In this document: positions 1 to 6,952 of the stretch, piece after piece
Numbering within the stretch: position 1 is the first letter of the stretch
Layout: each line of letters begins with the position of its first letter
Source of the DNA: Methylococcus sp. UBA6136
Lineage (GTDB): Bacteria; Pseudomonadota; Gammaproteobacteria; Methylococcales; Methylococcaceae
Assembly: GCA_002423305.1 (NCBI GenBank)
Contig: DIVI01000233.1
Coordinates: 1-8,068, forward strand
Length of the DNA stretch: 8,068 nt
Reading direction: 5' to 3'
Made by a program: the position numbers and the translations under genes
The notes under the pieces: model-generated
What the model saw: only the letters and a program-made list of their open reading frames with translations
What the model was told of the DNA's origin: nothing
Database searches by the model: none

Positions 1-30
1 GAACTCTTCAAACTCAAGGACAGCCCCTGA
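1..30 (+). CDS. hemA: Glutamyl-tRNA reductase, C-terminal end (partial)
   Basis: The first bases read in frame as ELFKLKDSP followed by TGA at 28-30, three bases before the prfA start codon. Only nine residues are visible, so the identification rests on context: hemA (glutamyl-tRNA reductase, the first committed step of C5-pathway tetrapyrrole synthesis) lies directly upstream of prfA in many gammaproteobacteria, and a short Leu/Lys/Asp-rich tail is compatible with HemA C-termini. The near-contact with prfA suggests one transcript. The residues themselves could not prove this; any other short-tailed protein would look the same. Confidence 0.5.
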   Translation, partial: ELFKLKDSP

Positions 31-33
31 TAC

Positions 34-1116
34 GTGAAAGCCTCCATCCGCCAGAAACTGGATCATCTCTCGCAACGCTTCGAAGAAATCACCGCACTTC
101 TCGCCGAACCGGACACCCAGAATGACCAGGACCGTTTTCGTGCTCTGAGTCGCGAATACGCCCAACTCAATCCCGTCGTCACGGCTTACCGGGGCTATCT
201 CGAAACACTGGAGGCCGCCGCCTTTGCCGAGAGTCTGGCGGGCGACCCCGATGCCGATGTGCGGGCAATGGCCAAGGATGAACTGGCCGATGCCGAGGCA
301 AAACAGGCAAAACTCGAGGAAGATCTTCAAATCCTGCTGCTGCCGCGCGACCCCAACGACGAGCGCAATATCTTCCTGGAAGTGCGCGCCGGCACGGGCG
401 GCGCCGAGGCCGCGTTGTTCGCCGGCGACCTCTACCGGATGTACGTTCGCCATGCCGAGCAAAAGGGCTGGAAGACCGAAGTCATGAGCGAAAGCGAGGG
501 CGATCTCGGCGGCTACAAGGAAATCATCGTCCGCATCAGTGGCCAGGACGTCTACTCCCAACTCAAGTTCGAAGCCGGCACGCATCGGGTGCAGCGCGTC
601 CCGGAAACCGAGGCGCAGGGCCGCATTCACACCTCCGCCTGCACCGTCGCCGTCCTGCCGGAAGTGGACGAAGTCGAATTTGACATCAACCCCGCCGACC
701 TCCGTATTGACACCTACCGCGCCTCGGGCGCTGGTGGTCAGCATGTTAACAAGACCGAATCTGCGATTCGCATCACCCACGTTCCAACCGGCGTTGTTGT
801 TGAATGCCAGGACGAACGCTCCCAGCACAAGAACCGCGCTCGAGCCATGTCGCTGCTGCAATCGCGCATCCTCTCGGCCGAGCAGGACAAGCAATCCGCC
901 GAAATCGCCGCCTCGCGCAAGTTGCAGGTCGGCAGCGGCGACCGCTCTGAGCGCATCCGCACCTACAATTTCCCCCAGGGCCGACTGACTGACCACCGCA
1001 TCAACCTGACGCTGTACAAACTGGAAGGTATCATGGAGGGCGACCTTGACCCCGTCATTGAGCCGCTCATCAGCGAGCATCAGGCCGAACTGCTGGCCCA
1101 ACTCGCCGAGGAATAA
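34..1116 (+). CDS. prfA: Peptide chain release factor 1 (RF1)
   Basis: RF1 recognises UAA and UAG stop codons in the ribosomal A site and triggers hydrolysis of peptidyl-tRNA. The 360-residue protein has the usual RF1 length and begins MKASIRQKLDHL, aligning with the start of known RF1 proteins and supporting the GTG start at 34. The codon-reading tripeptide of the PxT class is PET at residues 190-192, followed by the conserved QGRIHTSACTVAV stretch; RF2 would carry SPF. The catalytic GGQ loop is at residues 234-236 inside SGAGGQHVNKTES. The C-terminal half carries the family pattern of DERSQHKNRA and SERIRTYNFPQGRLTDHR. It starts three bases after the preceding stop codon; an AAGGA sequence at 16-20 is the best ribosome-binding candidate, rather far from the GTG. 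It is followed after five bases by prmC, whose product methylates Gln236. I see no damage. Confidence 0.98.
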   Translation: MKASIRQKLDHLSQRFEEITALLAEPDTQNDQDRFRALSREYAQLNPVVTAYRGYLETLEAAAFAESLAGDPDADVRAMAKDELADAEAKQAKLEEDLQILLLPRDPNDERNIFLEVRAGTGGAEAALFAGDLYRMYVRHAEQKGWKTEVMSESEGDLGGYKEIIVRISGQDVYSQLKFEAGTHRVQRVPETEAQGRIHTSACTVAVLPEVDEVEFDINPADLRIDTYRASGAGGQHVNKTESAIRITHVPTGVVVECQDERSQHKNRARAMSLLQSRILSAEQDKQSAEIAASRKLQVGSGDRSERIRTYNFPQGRLTDHRINLTLYKLEGIMEGDLDPVIEPLISEHQAELLAQLAEE

Positions 1117-1121
1117 TCGCC

Positions 1122-2405
1122 GTGGCCACGGCCGGCGCCGGACCGGAGACGCTCGCCGCCGCGTTGGCTTTCGGCAACCATCGACTACGCGAGACCTCGG
1201 ACAACACCGCGCTGGATGCCGAGGTGCTGCTGATGTATTTACTGGGTTGCGACCGGGCCCACCTGCGGGCCTGGCCAGAGAAACAGCTCAAACCGGCAGA
1301 GACCAGGGAGTATGAAGCCCTCATCGAACGCCGCCGGGAGGGTTGGCCCATCGCCTACCTGACCGGCGAACGGGAATTCTGGTCGCGATGCTTCAGGGTG
1401 GCTCCAGGCGTGCTCATCCCGCGCCCCGAAACCGAATTACTGATCGAACTCGCCCTTGCCGCAACGCCTGCCGACCAACCCGCCAACCTGCTCGACTTGG
1501 GAACCGGCAGCGGCATCATCGCCATCACCCTCGCCGTCGAAAGGCCCCGGACGCGGGTCACCGCCGTCGATATCAGCGTCGAAGCGCTCGCCATTGCCCG
1601 CACCAATGCCGAACAGCATGGCGCACGCAATCTCCGCCTGCTCCAGGGTGACTGGCTGAGACCGCTGCCGCCAAACGAACGCTACGACCTCATTGTCAGC
1701 AATCCGCCCTATATCGCCGAAGGTGACCCGCATCTCCAGCAAGGGGACCTCCGCCACGAACCCGGCTTGGCGCTGGCCTCCGGCATGGATGGATTGACGG
1801 CGCTACGCCGGATCATCGCCGAAGCCCGTGACTTCCTGAACCCGGGCGGCGCCCTACTGCTGGAACATGGTTACGATCAGGCCGACGCCATCGGCGGTTT
1901 GCTGCGCGCTTCCGGCTATGGCGAGATCACCCATCACCGCGACCTGCAGGGACATCGCCGCGCCACCATGGCAAGATACGGCAGCCCCAGCCACCCAACC
2001 CCAATCACCGCCATGACCGACACCCTGCAACTGCCCCGCGCCCTGGTCAATCACCTCCTGCACCTGGCCCAAATCGCGCCCGACGGCAGGCTGGCCGGAC
2101 TTATCGGCGCGAAAGACGGCTACGCTCAGTCGTTCCATGCCACGGATGTGAACGCCAACGCCTCGGCCCGCGAAGCGGCGATGAAGGCCCTGCAAACCCA
2201 AGGGGAAACCCTGCTCGCCATACTCAGCTCGCATCCCGACTCGCCCGCCGAACCGTCCGATCAGGAAATCATCGATAACGACAACCCCGACATCCCCCGC
2301 TTCATCATCAGCCTCAACACCAAGGGTGTACTGGAACTGCGCGGGTTTCAGCGCATCCAGCCATTAGGGTGGCAGGAAATTGAGCTGGTGCTGCTGGAGG
2401 ATTAG
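1122..2405 (+). CDS. prmC: PrmC release-factor glutamine methyltransferase fused to a degenerate JAMM/MPN domain
   Basis: Residues 1-287 are PrmC (HemK), which transfers a methyl group from S-adenosylmethionine to the side-chain N5 of the GGQ glutamine of RF1 and RF2. Visible marks are an N-terminal helical domain, the IPRPETE substrate-side motif, the SAM-binding LDLGTGSG at 124-131 and the catalytic NPPY at 194-197. The usual C-terminus (RATMARYG) falls at 280-287, but no stop follows. A Pro/Ser/Thr-rich linker (288-297) leads into about 130 residues from Met298, resembling the M67-type JAMM proteins encoded near prmC in other gammaproteobacteria, including the block ISLNTKGVLELRGF. The JAMM metal ligands are lost: Glu is Arg323, the first His of HxH is Ser369, the final Asp is Glu382; His371 and Ser379 remain. 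Total length is 427 residues against about 280 for PrmC alone. The GTG start lies five bases after prfA, with GAGGAA overlapping the prfA end as ribosome-binding site. A separate start at ATG 2013 has no visible ribosome-binding site. Confidence 0.93.
   Translation: MATAGAGPETLAAALAFGNHRLRETSDNTALDAEVLLMYLLGCDRAHLRAWPEKQLKPAETREYEALIERRREGWPIAYLTGEREFWSRCFRVAPGVLIPRPETELLIELALAATPADQPANLLDLGTGSGIIAITLAVERPRTRVTAVDISVEALAIARTNAEQHGARNLRLLQGDWLRPLPPNERYDLIVSNPPYIAEGDPHLQQGDLRHEPGLALASGMDGLTALRRIIAEARDFLNPGGALLLEHGYDQADAIGGLLRASGYGEITHHRDLQGHRRATMARYGSPSHPTPITAMTDTLQLPRALVNHLLHLAQIAPDGRLAGLIGAKDGYAQSFHATDVNANASAREAAMKALQTQGETLLAILSSHPDSPAEPSDQEIIDNDNPDIPRFIISLNTKGVLELRGFQRIQPLGWQEIELVLLED
2013..2402 (+). 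other. JAMM/MPN-like domain region inside the prmC reading frame
   Basis: This marks the second domain of the fused protein, beginning at an in-frame ATG that may be the old start codon of a once separate gene. In active relatives, as I recall them, the order is an E-x-C-G-L-I strand, a stretch with RRFxMDP, then a HSHPDSPA-x-PS-x2-D metal site. Here the corresponding positions read RLAGLIG, the RRFxMDP stretch is missing or shortened by about ten residues, and the metal site reads SSHPDSPAEPSDQE. A Zn2+-dependent isopeptidase or peptidase activity is therefore unlikely. No Shine-Dalgarno-like sequence precedes ATG 2013, so independent translation is less likely than a true fusion. The family assignment rests on motif-level memory, not an alignment. 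Confidence 0.7.
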
Positions 2406-2957
2406 CTAGAGGCCCCGCGCCATCCTCTCGCCCGCCTTTACGTCGACACGCCAGAACACCGCGGCGCCCTGGACTAGCCGACGCCGTCGATATACAACCA
2501 GCAGGCGTCGGGGATGAGCATGACCACCTTGATCTGGCGGATACGGGCGAGGTCCTCGGCCACTGTCGAAACCCGAGGATCAGCGCGGCCGAGCCGTCGG
2601 CAAGCCCGAACCACTGGGTATGGCTCACCGTGAGCACACTGAAGGCAAACAGCGGGACTGCACGGTAACCGCCAGCAGCAGCGAATCATAGAGGACCATG
2701 CCGGCCAGAAAGGCGACGCTGCCCAGCCCACAGTGCCAACTGATGCCCGCCGGATGGCACCCAGTAAAGCCCAGCGGTCATGGCGACCCCGGTCAGCGGG
2801 CAAGTCGCCAGTTGAGGCCTGTGCAGACTGCCCGCGTCGGAACGGGCACAGCACCAGGGCCAGCAAAGGCGACCATCACCGTCGTGGCAAAGGCCGAGTC
2901 GGCGACATCGTAAAACGACCAGGCATGGTCACACGCTACTCGGGCAAACGAGACCGG
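2406..2957 (-). pseudogene. Remnant of a UMF1-family (Atg22-like) MFS transporter gene
   Basis: The minus strand carries, in order and in changing frames, blocks matching the UMF1 family of major facilitator transporters. These are AWSFYDVADSAFATTVM (about 2873-2927; family form WALYDWANSAFATTVM), GVAMTAGLYWV (about 2758-2790, another frame), AGMVLYDSLLL (about 2673-2705, back in the first frame), WFGLADGSAAL (about 2580-2612, second frame), RIRQIKVVMLIPDACWLYIDGVG (about 2477-2545, third frame) and a probable C-terminal tail FWRVDVKAGERMARGL ending at TAG (2406-2408). The family is normally a little over 400 residues with about twelve membrane segments. Here only about 550 bases remain, so the interior, including most of the second half, has been deleted, and at least four frame changes separate the blocks. 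No start codon in a sensible position remains. It ends immediately against the stop of the convergent prmC gene. Family assignment is by recalled consensus; the shared order of blocks makes chance unlikely. Confidence 0.78.
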
Positions 2958-2974
2958 CTAAAAGATGCGGCAAC

Positions 2975-3358
2975 TCAATCGTCATCCGGTTGCGAATCGG
3001 ACACGCTGTCATTGGACGTGTCCTCGCGGTGAAACCGGTCATCCGTCACCTCAACCAGAAACCGCTGCCCCTTGTAACTCATCACCGATGCCTGCAGCCC
3101 ATGCAAGGTGCCATTGGTGACCTCAATGCGTGAACTATCGGTCCAGACGATCTTGGTCACCTCATCGTCCTCGATGACCACCGGCAAGCGGTAAGTGCCA
3201 TTCAATACCCCGCCGCCGGGATTGTAGAGCCCATAGGTCCCGTCAAGCGCCTTGACCCGGGCGGCATAGGTGCCGATATCGGCGGCCACGCCCTGCAACC
3301 CCATCATGAGAAAAGTGCCCAACCCCAAACTCAACCGACCGACCCATTGATGTGACAT
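2975..3358 (-). CDS. Small exported protein of unknown function
   Basis: I do not recognise this 127-residue protein. Its first 26 residues form a Sec-type signal peptide: a short Arg-containing start, a hydrophobic core LSLGLGTFLMMGLQ and a likely cleavage after GVAA, before Asp27. There is no lipobox cysteine, so a soluble periplasmic protein is expected. The mature part is short, Gly- and Tyr-rich at first (LDGTYGLYNPGGG, then LNGTYRLP), then mostly predicted beta strands (VVIEDDEVTKIVW, FLVEVTDD). The last 17 residues are strongly acidic and end in DDD. The ATG start is preceded by GGGAG about nine bases upstream. The gene lies 50 bases downstream of the P-type ATPase in the same direction with no convincing terminator between, so both are probably on one transcript. 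A role connected with the ATPase or its ion is possible but is only inferred from position. Confidence 0.8.
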   Translation of the reverse strand: MSHQWVGRLSLGLGTFLMMGLQGVAADIGTYAARVKALDGTYGLYNPGGGVLNGTYRLPVVIEDDEVTKIVWTDSSRIEVTNGTLHGLQASVMSYKGQRFLVEVTDDRFHREDTSNDSVSDSQPDDD

Positions 3359-3408
3359 TTGCCCGCTCCCGCTAAAAACACCAAGCCCCTATCATCCCCG
3401 GCTCGCCA

Positions 3409-6135
3409 TCAGTCCGCCCGATAAATCCAATCCCGACGCCGCAACCATTTTTCGATTTCCACGGCAATGAATACGACCGAGGAAAGCGCGAGACATAACA
3501 GCAGTTCATCAAGACTCAACGCCTCCGTCTTGAAGATCGGCTGCAGTACCGGCAAGTAGAGCACGGCCATCTGCAGCGCGAACGTGAGCATTGTCGCGCC
3601 CAGCAGTGGCAAATTGGAAAACGCCCCCTGCACGAAGAACGAATCCCGCTCCGAGCGGATCGCCAGCACATGCCCCATCTGCGACAGGGTAAGCACCGTG
3701 AACACCATGCTCTGCCAGTGGGCCGAGCCGGTGTGGTAGGCCCAGCCCTGCGCGAATAGGGACACGCCACCCATCAGCAGACCGATCCAGAGGATGTGCT
3801 GCCACATCCCACCGGCGAAGATGCTTTCCTGCGGCGGACGCGGAGAACGATCCATGATGCCGCGCTCCTCCGGCTCCACCGCCAGCGCCAGCCCCGGCAG
3901 GCCGTCCGTGACCAGATTGATCCACAGAATATGAATGGGCAATAACGGGATAGGCAACCCTAGGAATGGCGCCAGAAACAGCGTCCAGATCTCCGCCGAG
4001 TTGCTGGTCATCGTGTACTTGATGAACTTGCGGATGTTGTCGAAGATGCGCCGGCCCTCGCGCACGGCGGCGACGATGGTGGCGAAATTGTCATCCAGCA
4101 GCACCATGTGCGACGCCTCGCGGGCGACGTCGGTACCGATCTTGCCCATGGCGATGCCGATATTGGCCGAGCGCAGCGCCGGCGCGTCGTTGACGCCATC
4201 GCCAGTCATGGCCACGAACTCGCCCTTGTCCTGCAGTGCCTTGACGATCTTGATCTTCTGCTCGGGTGCGACCCGGGCGTATAGCCGAACCGACTCCACC
4301 TGCTTTTCGAACTCCTCCAGGCTCATGGCCGCGAGCTCGGGGCCGGTCAGCACGGCGCTGTCGGCCTCGGCAATGCCGAGGCGCATGGCGATGGCGCGGG
4401 CCGTGGCCGGGTGATCGCCGGTAATCATCACCGGCGTGATGCCGGCACTTTGGCAGAGCGCTACCGCCTCGCGCGCCTCGGGGCGGGGCGGGTCCATCAG
4501 CCCCACCAGCCCGAGGAAGCATAGTTCGGTTTCGATGACTTCGGCGCTGAAGTCCGTCGGTCGCTGATCAAAGACGCGAAATGCCAGCGCCAGGACACGC
4601 AGCCCGTCGGCGGCCATCTGTTCGGCCACGGCTAGAATCGGCACCGAATCCAGGGCTTGCGCTTGCCCATCGACCCAGTGGCTGACACAGCGGGGCAACA
4701 GCGATTCTGGCGCGCCCTTGGTGTAAGCCACGTGCCCGTCCGCTTCGAGATGCAGCGTCGTCATCCGCTTGCGGTCGGAATCGAACGGAATCTCGTCGAG
4801 CCGGGGCGACTCCTGACTCAATCTGGCCGGATCCAGACCGGCGCTCATGGCCGCCTCATACAGGGCGATTTCGGTCGGGTCGCCGATCAATTGGCCGGCG
4901 GCATCCGGCCGTGCATCGTTGTTCAGCAGCAGCGCCCGCGCCAGGCGCGGCGCAGACTCGGGCCGGAGCACATCCAGGCGCTGGCCCGCCAGCCAGAAGG
5001 CCTCGGCCCGCATGCGGTTCTGCGTCAGCGTGCCGGTCTTGTCCGAGCAGATGAAGGTGACCGAGCCCAGGGTTTCGACGGCCGGCAGCCGCCGGATCAG
5101 GGCGTTCTTTTTGACCATGCGGCGGGCGCCCAGGGCCAGCGACACGGTCGCCACCGCCGGCAGCGCCTCGGGAATGGCCGCCACCGCCAGACTGATGGCG
5201 GTCAGCAGCATCAGCACCGGCTCCTCGCCGCGCAAAAGCCCGACCCCGAAAATGATGGCGCAGACCGCCAGCACCAGCAGCGCCAGCCGTTGCCCGAATT
5301 TGGCCAGCCGCTGCTGGAGGGGTGTCTTGGCTTCCTTTTCCTGACGTAGCAACTCGGCGATCTTGCCCAACTCCGTATTCAGGCCCGTCGCGATCACGAT
5401 GCCGGCACCGCGCCCATAAGTGGCCACGGTACCCTTATAGGCCATGTTGGTGCGGTCCCCCAGCGGCGAATCCAGTTCGCGGAGCAGCACATCCACCTTT
5501 TCCACCGGCTGGGATTCCCCGGTCAGGGCCGCCTCCTCGACCTTCAGGCGTGCGACATCGAGCAGCCGCAAGTCAGCCGGGACGACATTGCCCGCCTCCA
5601 GCATGACCAGATCGCCCGGGACCAACTCGCTGGCCGGTATCGTGTTCAGCTTGCCCTCCCGCAATACCTGTGCGGACGCGCTGGCCAGTCGCCTGAGCGC
5701 CGCGACAGCGCGTTCCGCCCGATATTCCTGCACAAAGCCGATGATCGCGTTCAGTACCACGATGACGACGATGGCAATGGTATCGGTGATATCCCCGAGC
5801 AAGCCTGAAATCAGCCCGGCCACCATCAGTACGACGATCATGAAATCGGCGAACTGACCTAAGAACATGCGCAACGGGCCGCGCGTCCGTTGGTCGGGAA
5901 TGGTATTCGGACCAAAGATCGCACGGCGCTCCAGCACATCCGCCTCGCTCAGGCCCTGCTCGGGATCGACCTTGAGCCAGGTCGAGGTTTGCCAAGGCTC
6001 CAGCAGGTGCCAGGGCGGTACGCTGAAACTATTCGATGACGGCTTTTGCGGCAGTGATGAATTCATGCGGTGAGTCAGTGATGTAGGGGCGGAAGCGGCA
6101 TGGTCTGTTTTGAGTTCGATCAACGAACGGGCCAA
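3409..6135 (-). CDS. P-type ATPase, Ca2+-transporting type (P2 class)
   Basis: An inner-membrane pump that couples ATP hydrolysis to cation export. Motifs in order: actuator TGES at 205-208, phosphorylated Asp365 in DKTGTLT, KGAPE with Lys473 in the nucleotide domain, DPPRPE, TGDGVNDAP with Asp646, and ten likely membrane segments (two, two, then six). Ion-site residues resemble SERCA-type Ca2+ pumps: AVAAIPEALP in M4 with Glu323, N-x-x-E in M5 (Asn712, Glu715) and NLVTDGLP in M6 (Asn740, Thr743, Asp744). The M8 acid of SERCA is Gln819, as in plasma-membrane-type Ca2+ pumps, hinting at one Ca2+ per cycle. The length of 908 residues is normal for bacterial members. The start chosen is TTG at 6135 with AAGAGA just upstream; ATG at 6066 (885 residues) lacks a clear ribosome-binding site but would remove an unremarkable 23-residue extension. 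Ca2+ is the best guess; Mn2+ or another cation cannot be excluded. No damage is seen. Confidence 0.93.
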   Translation of the reverse strand: MARSLIELKTDHAASAPTSLTHRMNSSLPQKPSSNSFSVPPWHLLEPWQTSTWLKVDPEQGLSEADVLERRAIFGPNTIPDQRTRGPLRMFLGQFADFMIVVLMVAGLISGLLGDITDTIAIVVIVVLNAIIGFVQEYRAERAVAALRRLASASAQVLREGKLNTIPASELVPGDLVMLEAGNVVPADLRLLDVARLKVEEAALTGESQPVEKVDVLLRELDSPLGDRTNMAYKGTVATYGRGAGIVIATGLNTELGKIAELLRQEKEAKTPLQQRLAKFGQRLALLVLAVCAIIFGVGLLRGEEPVLMLLTAISLAVAAIPEALPAVATVSLALGARRMVKKNALIRRLPAVETLGSVTFICSDKTGTLTQNRMRAEAFWLAGQRLDVLRPESAPRLARALLLNNDARPDAAGQLIGDPTEIALYEAAMSAGLDPARLSQESPRLDEIPFDSDRKRMTTLHLEADGHVAYTKGAPESLLPRCVSHWVDGQAQALDSVPILAVAEQMAADGLRVLALAFRVFDQRPTDFSAEVIETELCFLGLVGLMDPPRPEAREAVALCQSAGITPVMITGDHPATARAIAMRLGIAEADSAVLTGPELAAMSLEEFEKQVESVRLYARVAPEQKIKIVKALQDKGEFVAMTGDGVNDAPALRSANIGIAMGKIGTDVAREASHMVLLDDNFATIVAAVREGRRIFDNIRKFIKYTMTSNSAEIWTLFLAPFLGLPIPLLPIHILWINLVTDGLPGLALAVEPEERGIMDRSPRPPQESIFAGGMWQHILWIGLLMGGVSLFAQGWAYHTGSAHWQSMVFTVLTLSQMGHVLAIRSERDSFFVQGAFSNLPLLGATMLTFALQMAVLYLPVLQPIFKTEALSLDELLLCLALSSVVFIAVEIEKWLRRRDWIYRAD

Positions 6136-6274
6136 GGTTTCTCTTACGCGACCAGATGATCCGGCTCGACGGGTCGTCGAACGGACGATTTCAGAACACC
6201 TTACTTCAGGTATTGACGGGCCACAACGAAAGACCGAATCGCCGATGCGACCAGATTCCTATCAGTCAAATCGA
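6136..6274. other. Spacer between the HNH gene and the ATPase gene
   Basis: This 139-base spacer separates the end of the HNH gene from the most upstream ATPase start. It contains one copy of a 12-base sequence repeated at the end of the HNH gene, a 10-base sequence GCGACCAGAT occurring twice (6148-6157 and 6247-6256) and a short palindrome TCGACGGGTCGTCGA. On the minus strand there is a TTGACT hexamer close to the HNH stop, but I see no convincing -10 partner and no intrinsic terminator, so whether the ATPase has its own promoter is not shown. Confidence 0.5.
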
Positions 6275-6293
6275 TCAGCTTAATCGCCGATGC
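6237..6293. repeat. 12-base direct repeat at the HNH gene end
   Basis: The sequence AATCGCCGATGC occurs at 6237-6248 and again at 6282-6293, 45 bases apart. The second copy lies in the last codons of the HNH gene and the first just beyond its stop. The flanks differ on both sides, so this is a short duplication or coincidence, not a recognisable mobile-element target site. Confidence 0.6.
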
Positions 6294-6865
6294 AGCGGGC
6301 TCTTGCGTGGAAAGTGAGACTTGAGAAATTCCATCTGGTCACTGAGTACGCGCCGGCCCTGGAGATAGACATATTCGGCGTGGGTGGGCGTAAAGGGAAT
6401 GGCCAGCAGCTGTATGCCCGCCTGCTCGGGGGTTCGGCCGGCCTTGTGGTTGTTGCAGCGCTTGCAGGCGGTGACGACATTGCCCCAAAGATCGACCCCG
6501 CCCTGACTGAGTGGTTTGACATGATCCCGTGAAAGCTCACTATGCCGGAACTGGAATCCACAGTAGAGACAGAGATGATCGTCTCGTCGAAACAAGGCAG
6601 GGTTGCTGAGAGGAGGTACATAATGGAAGTCGACACCGCGCCCTTTCTTGTGATGATGGCTAGTGGCGATGATGGAATTGACCTCAATTTGGCTCAGTCG
6701 GCCACTTTTCGCACTGATCCCGCCACGCAACGTGTAGAGCGGGGTGCCACAACTATAGGCGACCATGCCAAGGTGGTAGAGTTTCGCGGCCTCCTGGTAG
6801 CCCAGCCACTCCAATGGCATGCCAGAGACATCGGTACGCAACACCTGTAGCTGACAAATATCCAT
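6275..6865 (-). CDS. HNH endonuclease family protein
   Basis: A 196-residue protein with a compact HNH nuclease domain in its second half: CLYC at 99-102, the metal-binding DH pair Asp114-His115 in SRDHVKPLSQGG, Asn129 in LWGNVVTAC, and CKRC at 134-137 followed by NNHKAGRTPEQAG. The four cysteines should bind a structural Zn2+ and the His/Asn/His set is intact, so a metal-dependent DNA nick or cut is expected. The N-terminal half (SGMPLEWLGYQEAAKLYHLG, then TLRGGI and a VPPLSNPALFRRD lead-in) matches a widespread chromosomal HNH family in proteobacteria of about 190 residues, so it appears full length. The biological role of that family is not established to my knowledge. The ATG start has a perfect GGAGGTGA Shine-Dalgarno sequence (6870-6877), stronger than that of any other gene here. 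There is no partner methylase, intron or intein next to it, so it does not look like a restriction enzyme or homing endonuclease in context. Confidence 0.92.
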   Translation of the reverse strand: MDICQLQVLRTDVSGMPLEWLGYQEAAKLYHLGMVAYSCGTPLYTLRGGISAKSGRLSQIEVNSIIATSHHHKKGRGVDFHYVPPLSNPALFRRDDHLCLYCGFQFRHSELSRDHVKPLSQGGVDLWGNVVTACKRCNNHKAGRTPEQAGIQLLAIPFTPTHAEYVYLQGRRVLSDQMEFLKSHFPRKSPLHRRLS

Positions 6866-6935
6866 AGATTCACCTCCGGTAGTTTTCTTCTGTTTTCAGT
6901 GCATGGGGTGGCTAAGCGATTGATTCATGGTTGAG

Positions 6936-6952
6936 TTATGCACAGTGTATAA
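6936..6952. promoter_or_regulatory. Inverted pair of DnaA-box-like sites (site 1)
   Basis: TTATGCACA on the plus strand (6936-6944) fits the DnaA-box consensus TTATNCACA exactly. Sharing one base with it, the minus strand reads TTATACACT (6952-6944), one mismatch from consensus. Together they make a near-perfect 17-base palindrome. The site lies just downstream of the minus-strand TTGACA, so DnaA bound here could block HNH transcription. That DnaA really binds is inference; two short matches can arise by chance, but the palindromic pairing is also seen at the second site. Confidence 0.4.

Noticed and set aside
2397..2427. GAGGAT/ATCCTC inverted repeat over the prmC stop codon as a terminator
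   Set aside because: The stem is six pairs with a 19-base loop and no T-run follows on either strand.
2314..2866. Two minus-strand open frames (about 107 and 130 codons) downstream of prmC
   Set aside because: Each contains a short homologous block, but both are by-products of the frame-shifted UMF1 transporter remnant; neither encodes a complete domain.
3362..3408. Possible terminator between the ATPase and the small exported protein
   Set aside because: On the minus strand AGCC...GGCT before GTTTTT forms only a four-pair stem, too weak to call.
4657..5349. Long open frame (230 codons) on the plus strand
   Set aside because: It lies wholly antisense to the well-supported P-type ATPase, its translation is rich in Arg, Gln and Gly with no recognisable domain, and such mirror frames are expected in GC-rich coding DNA.
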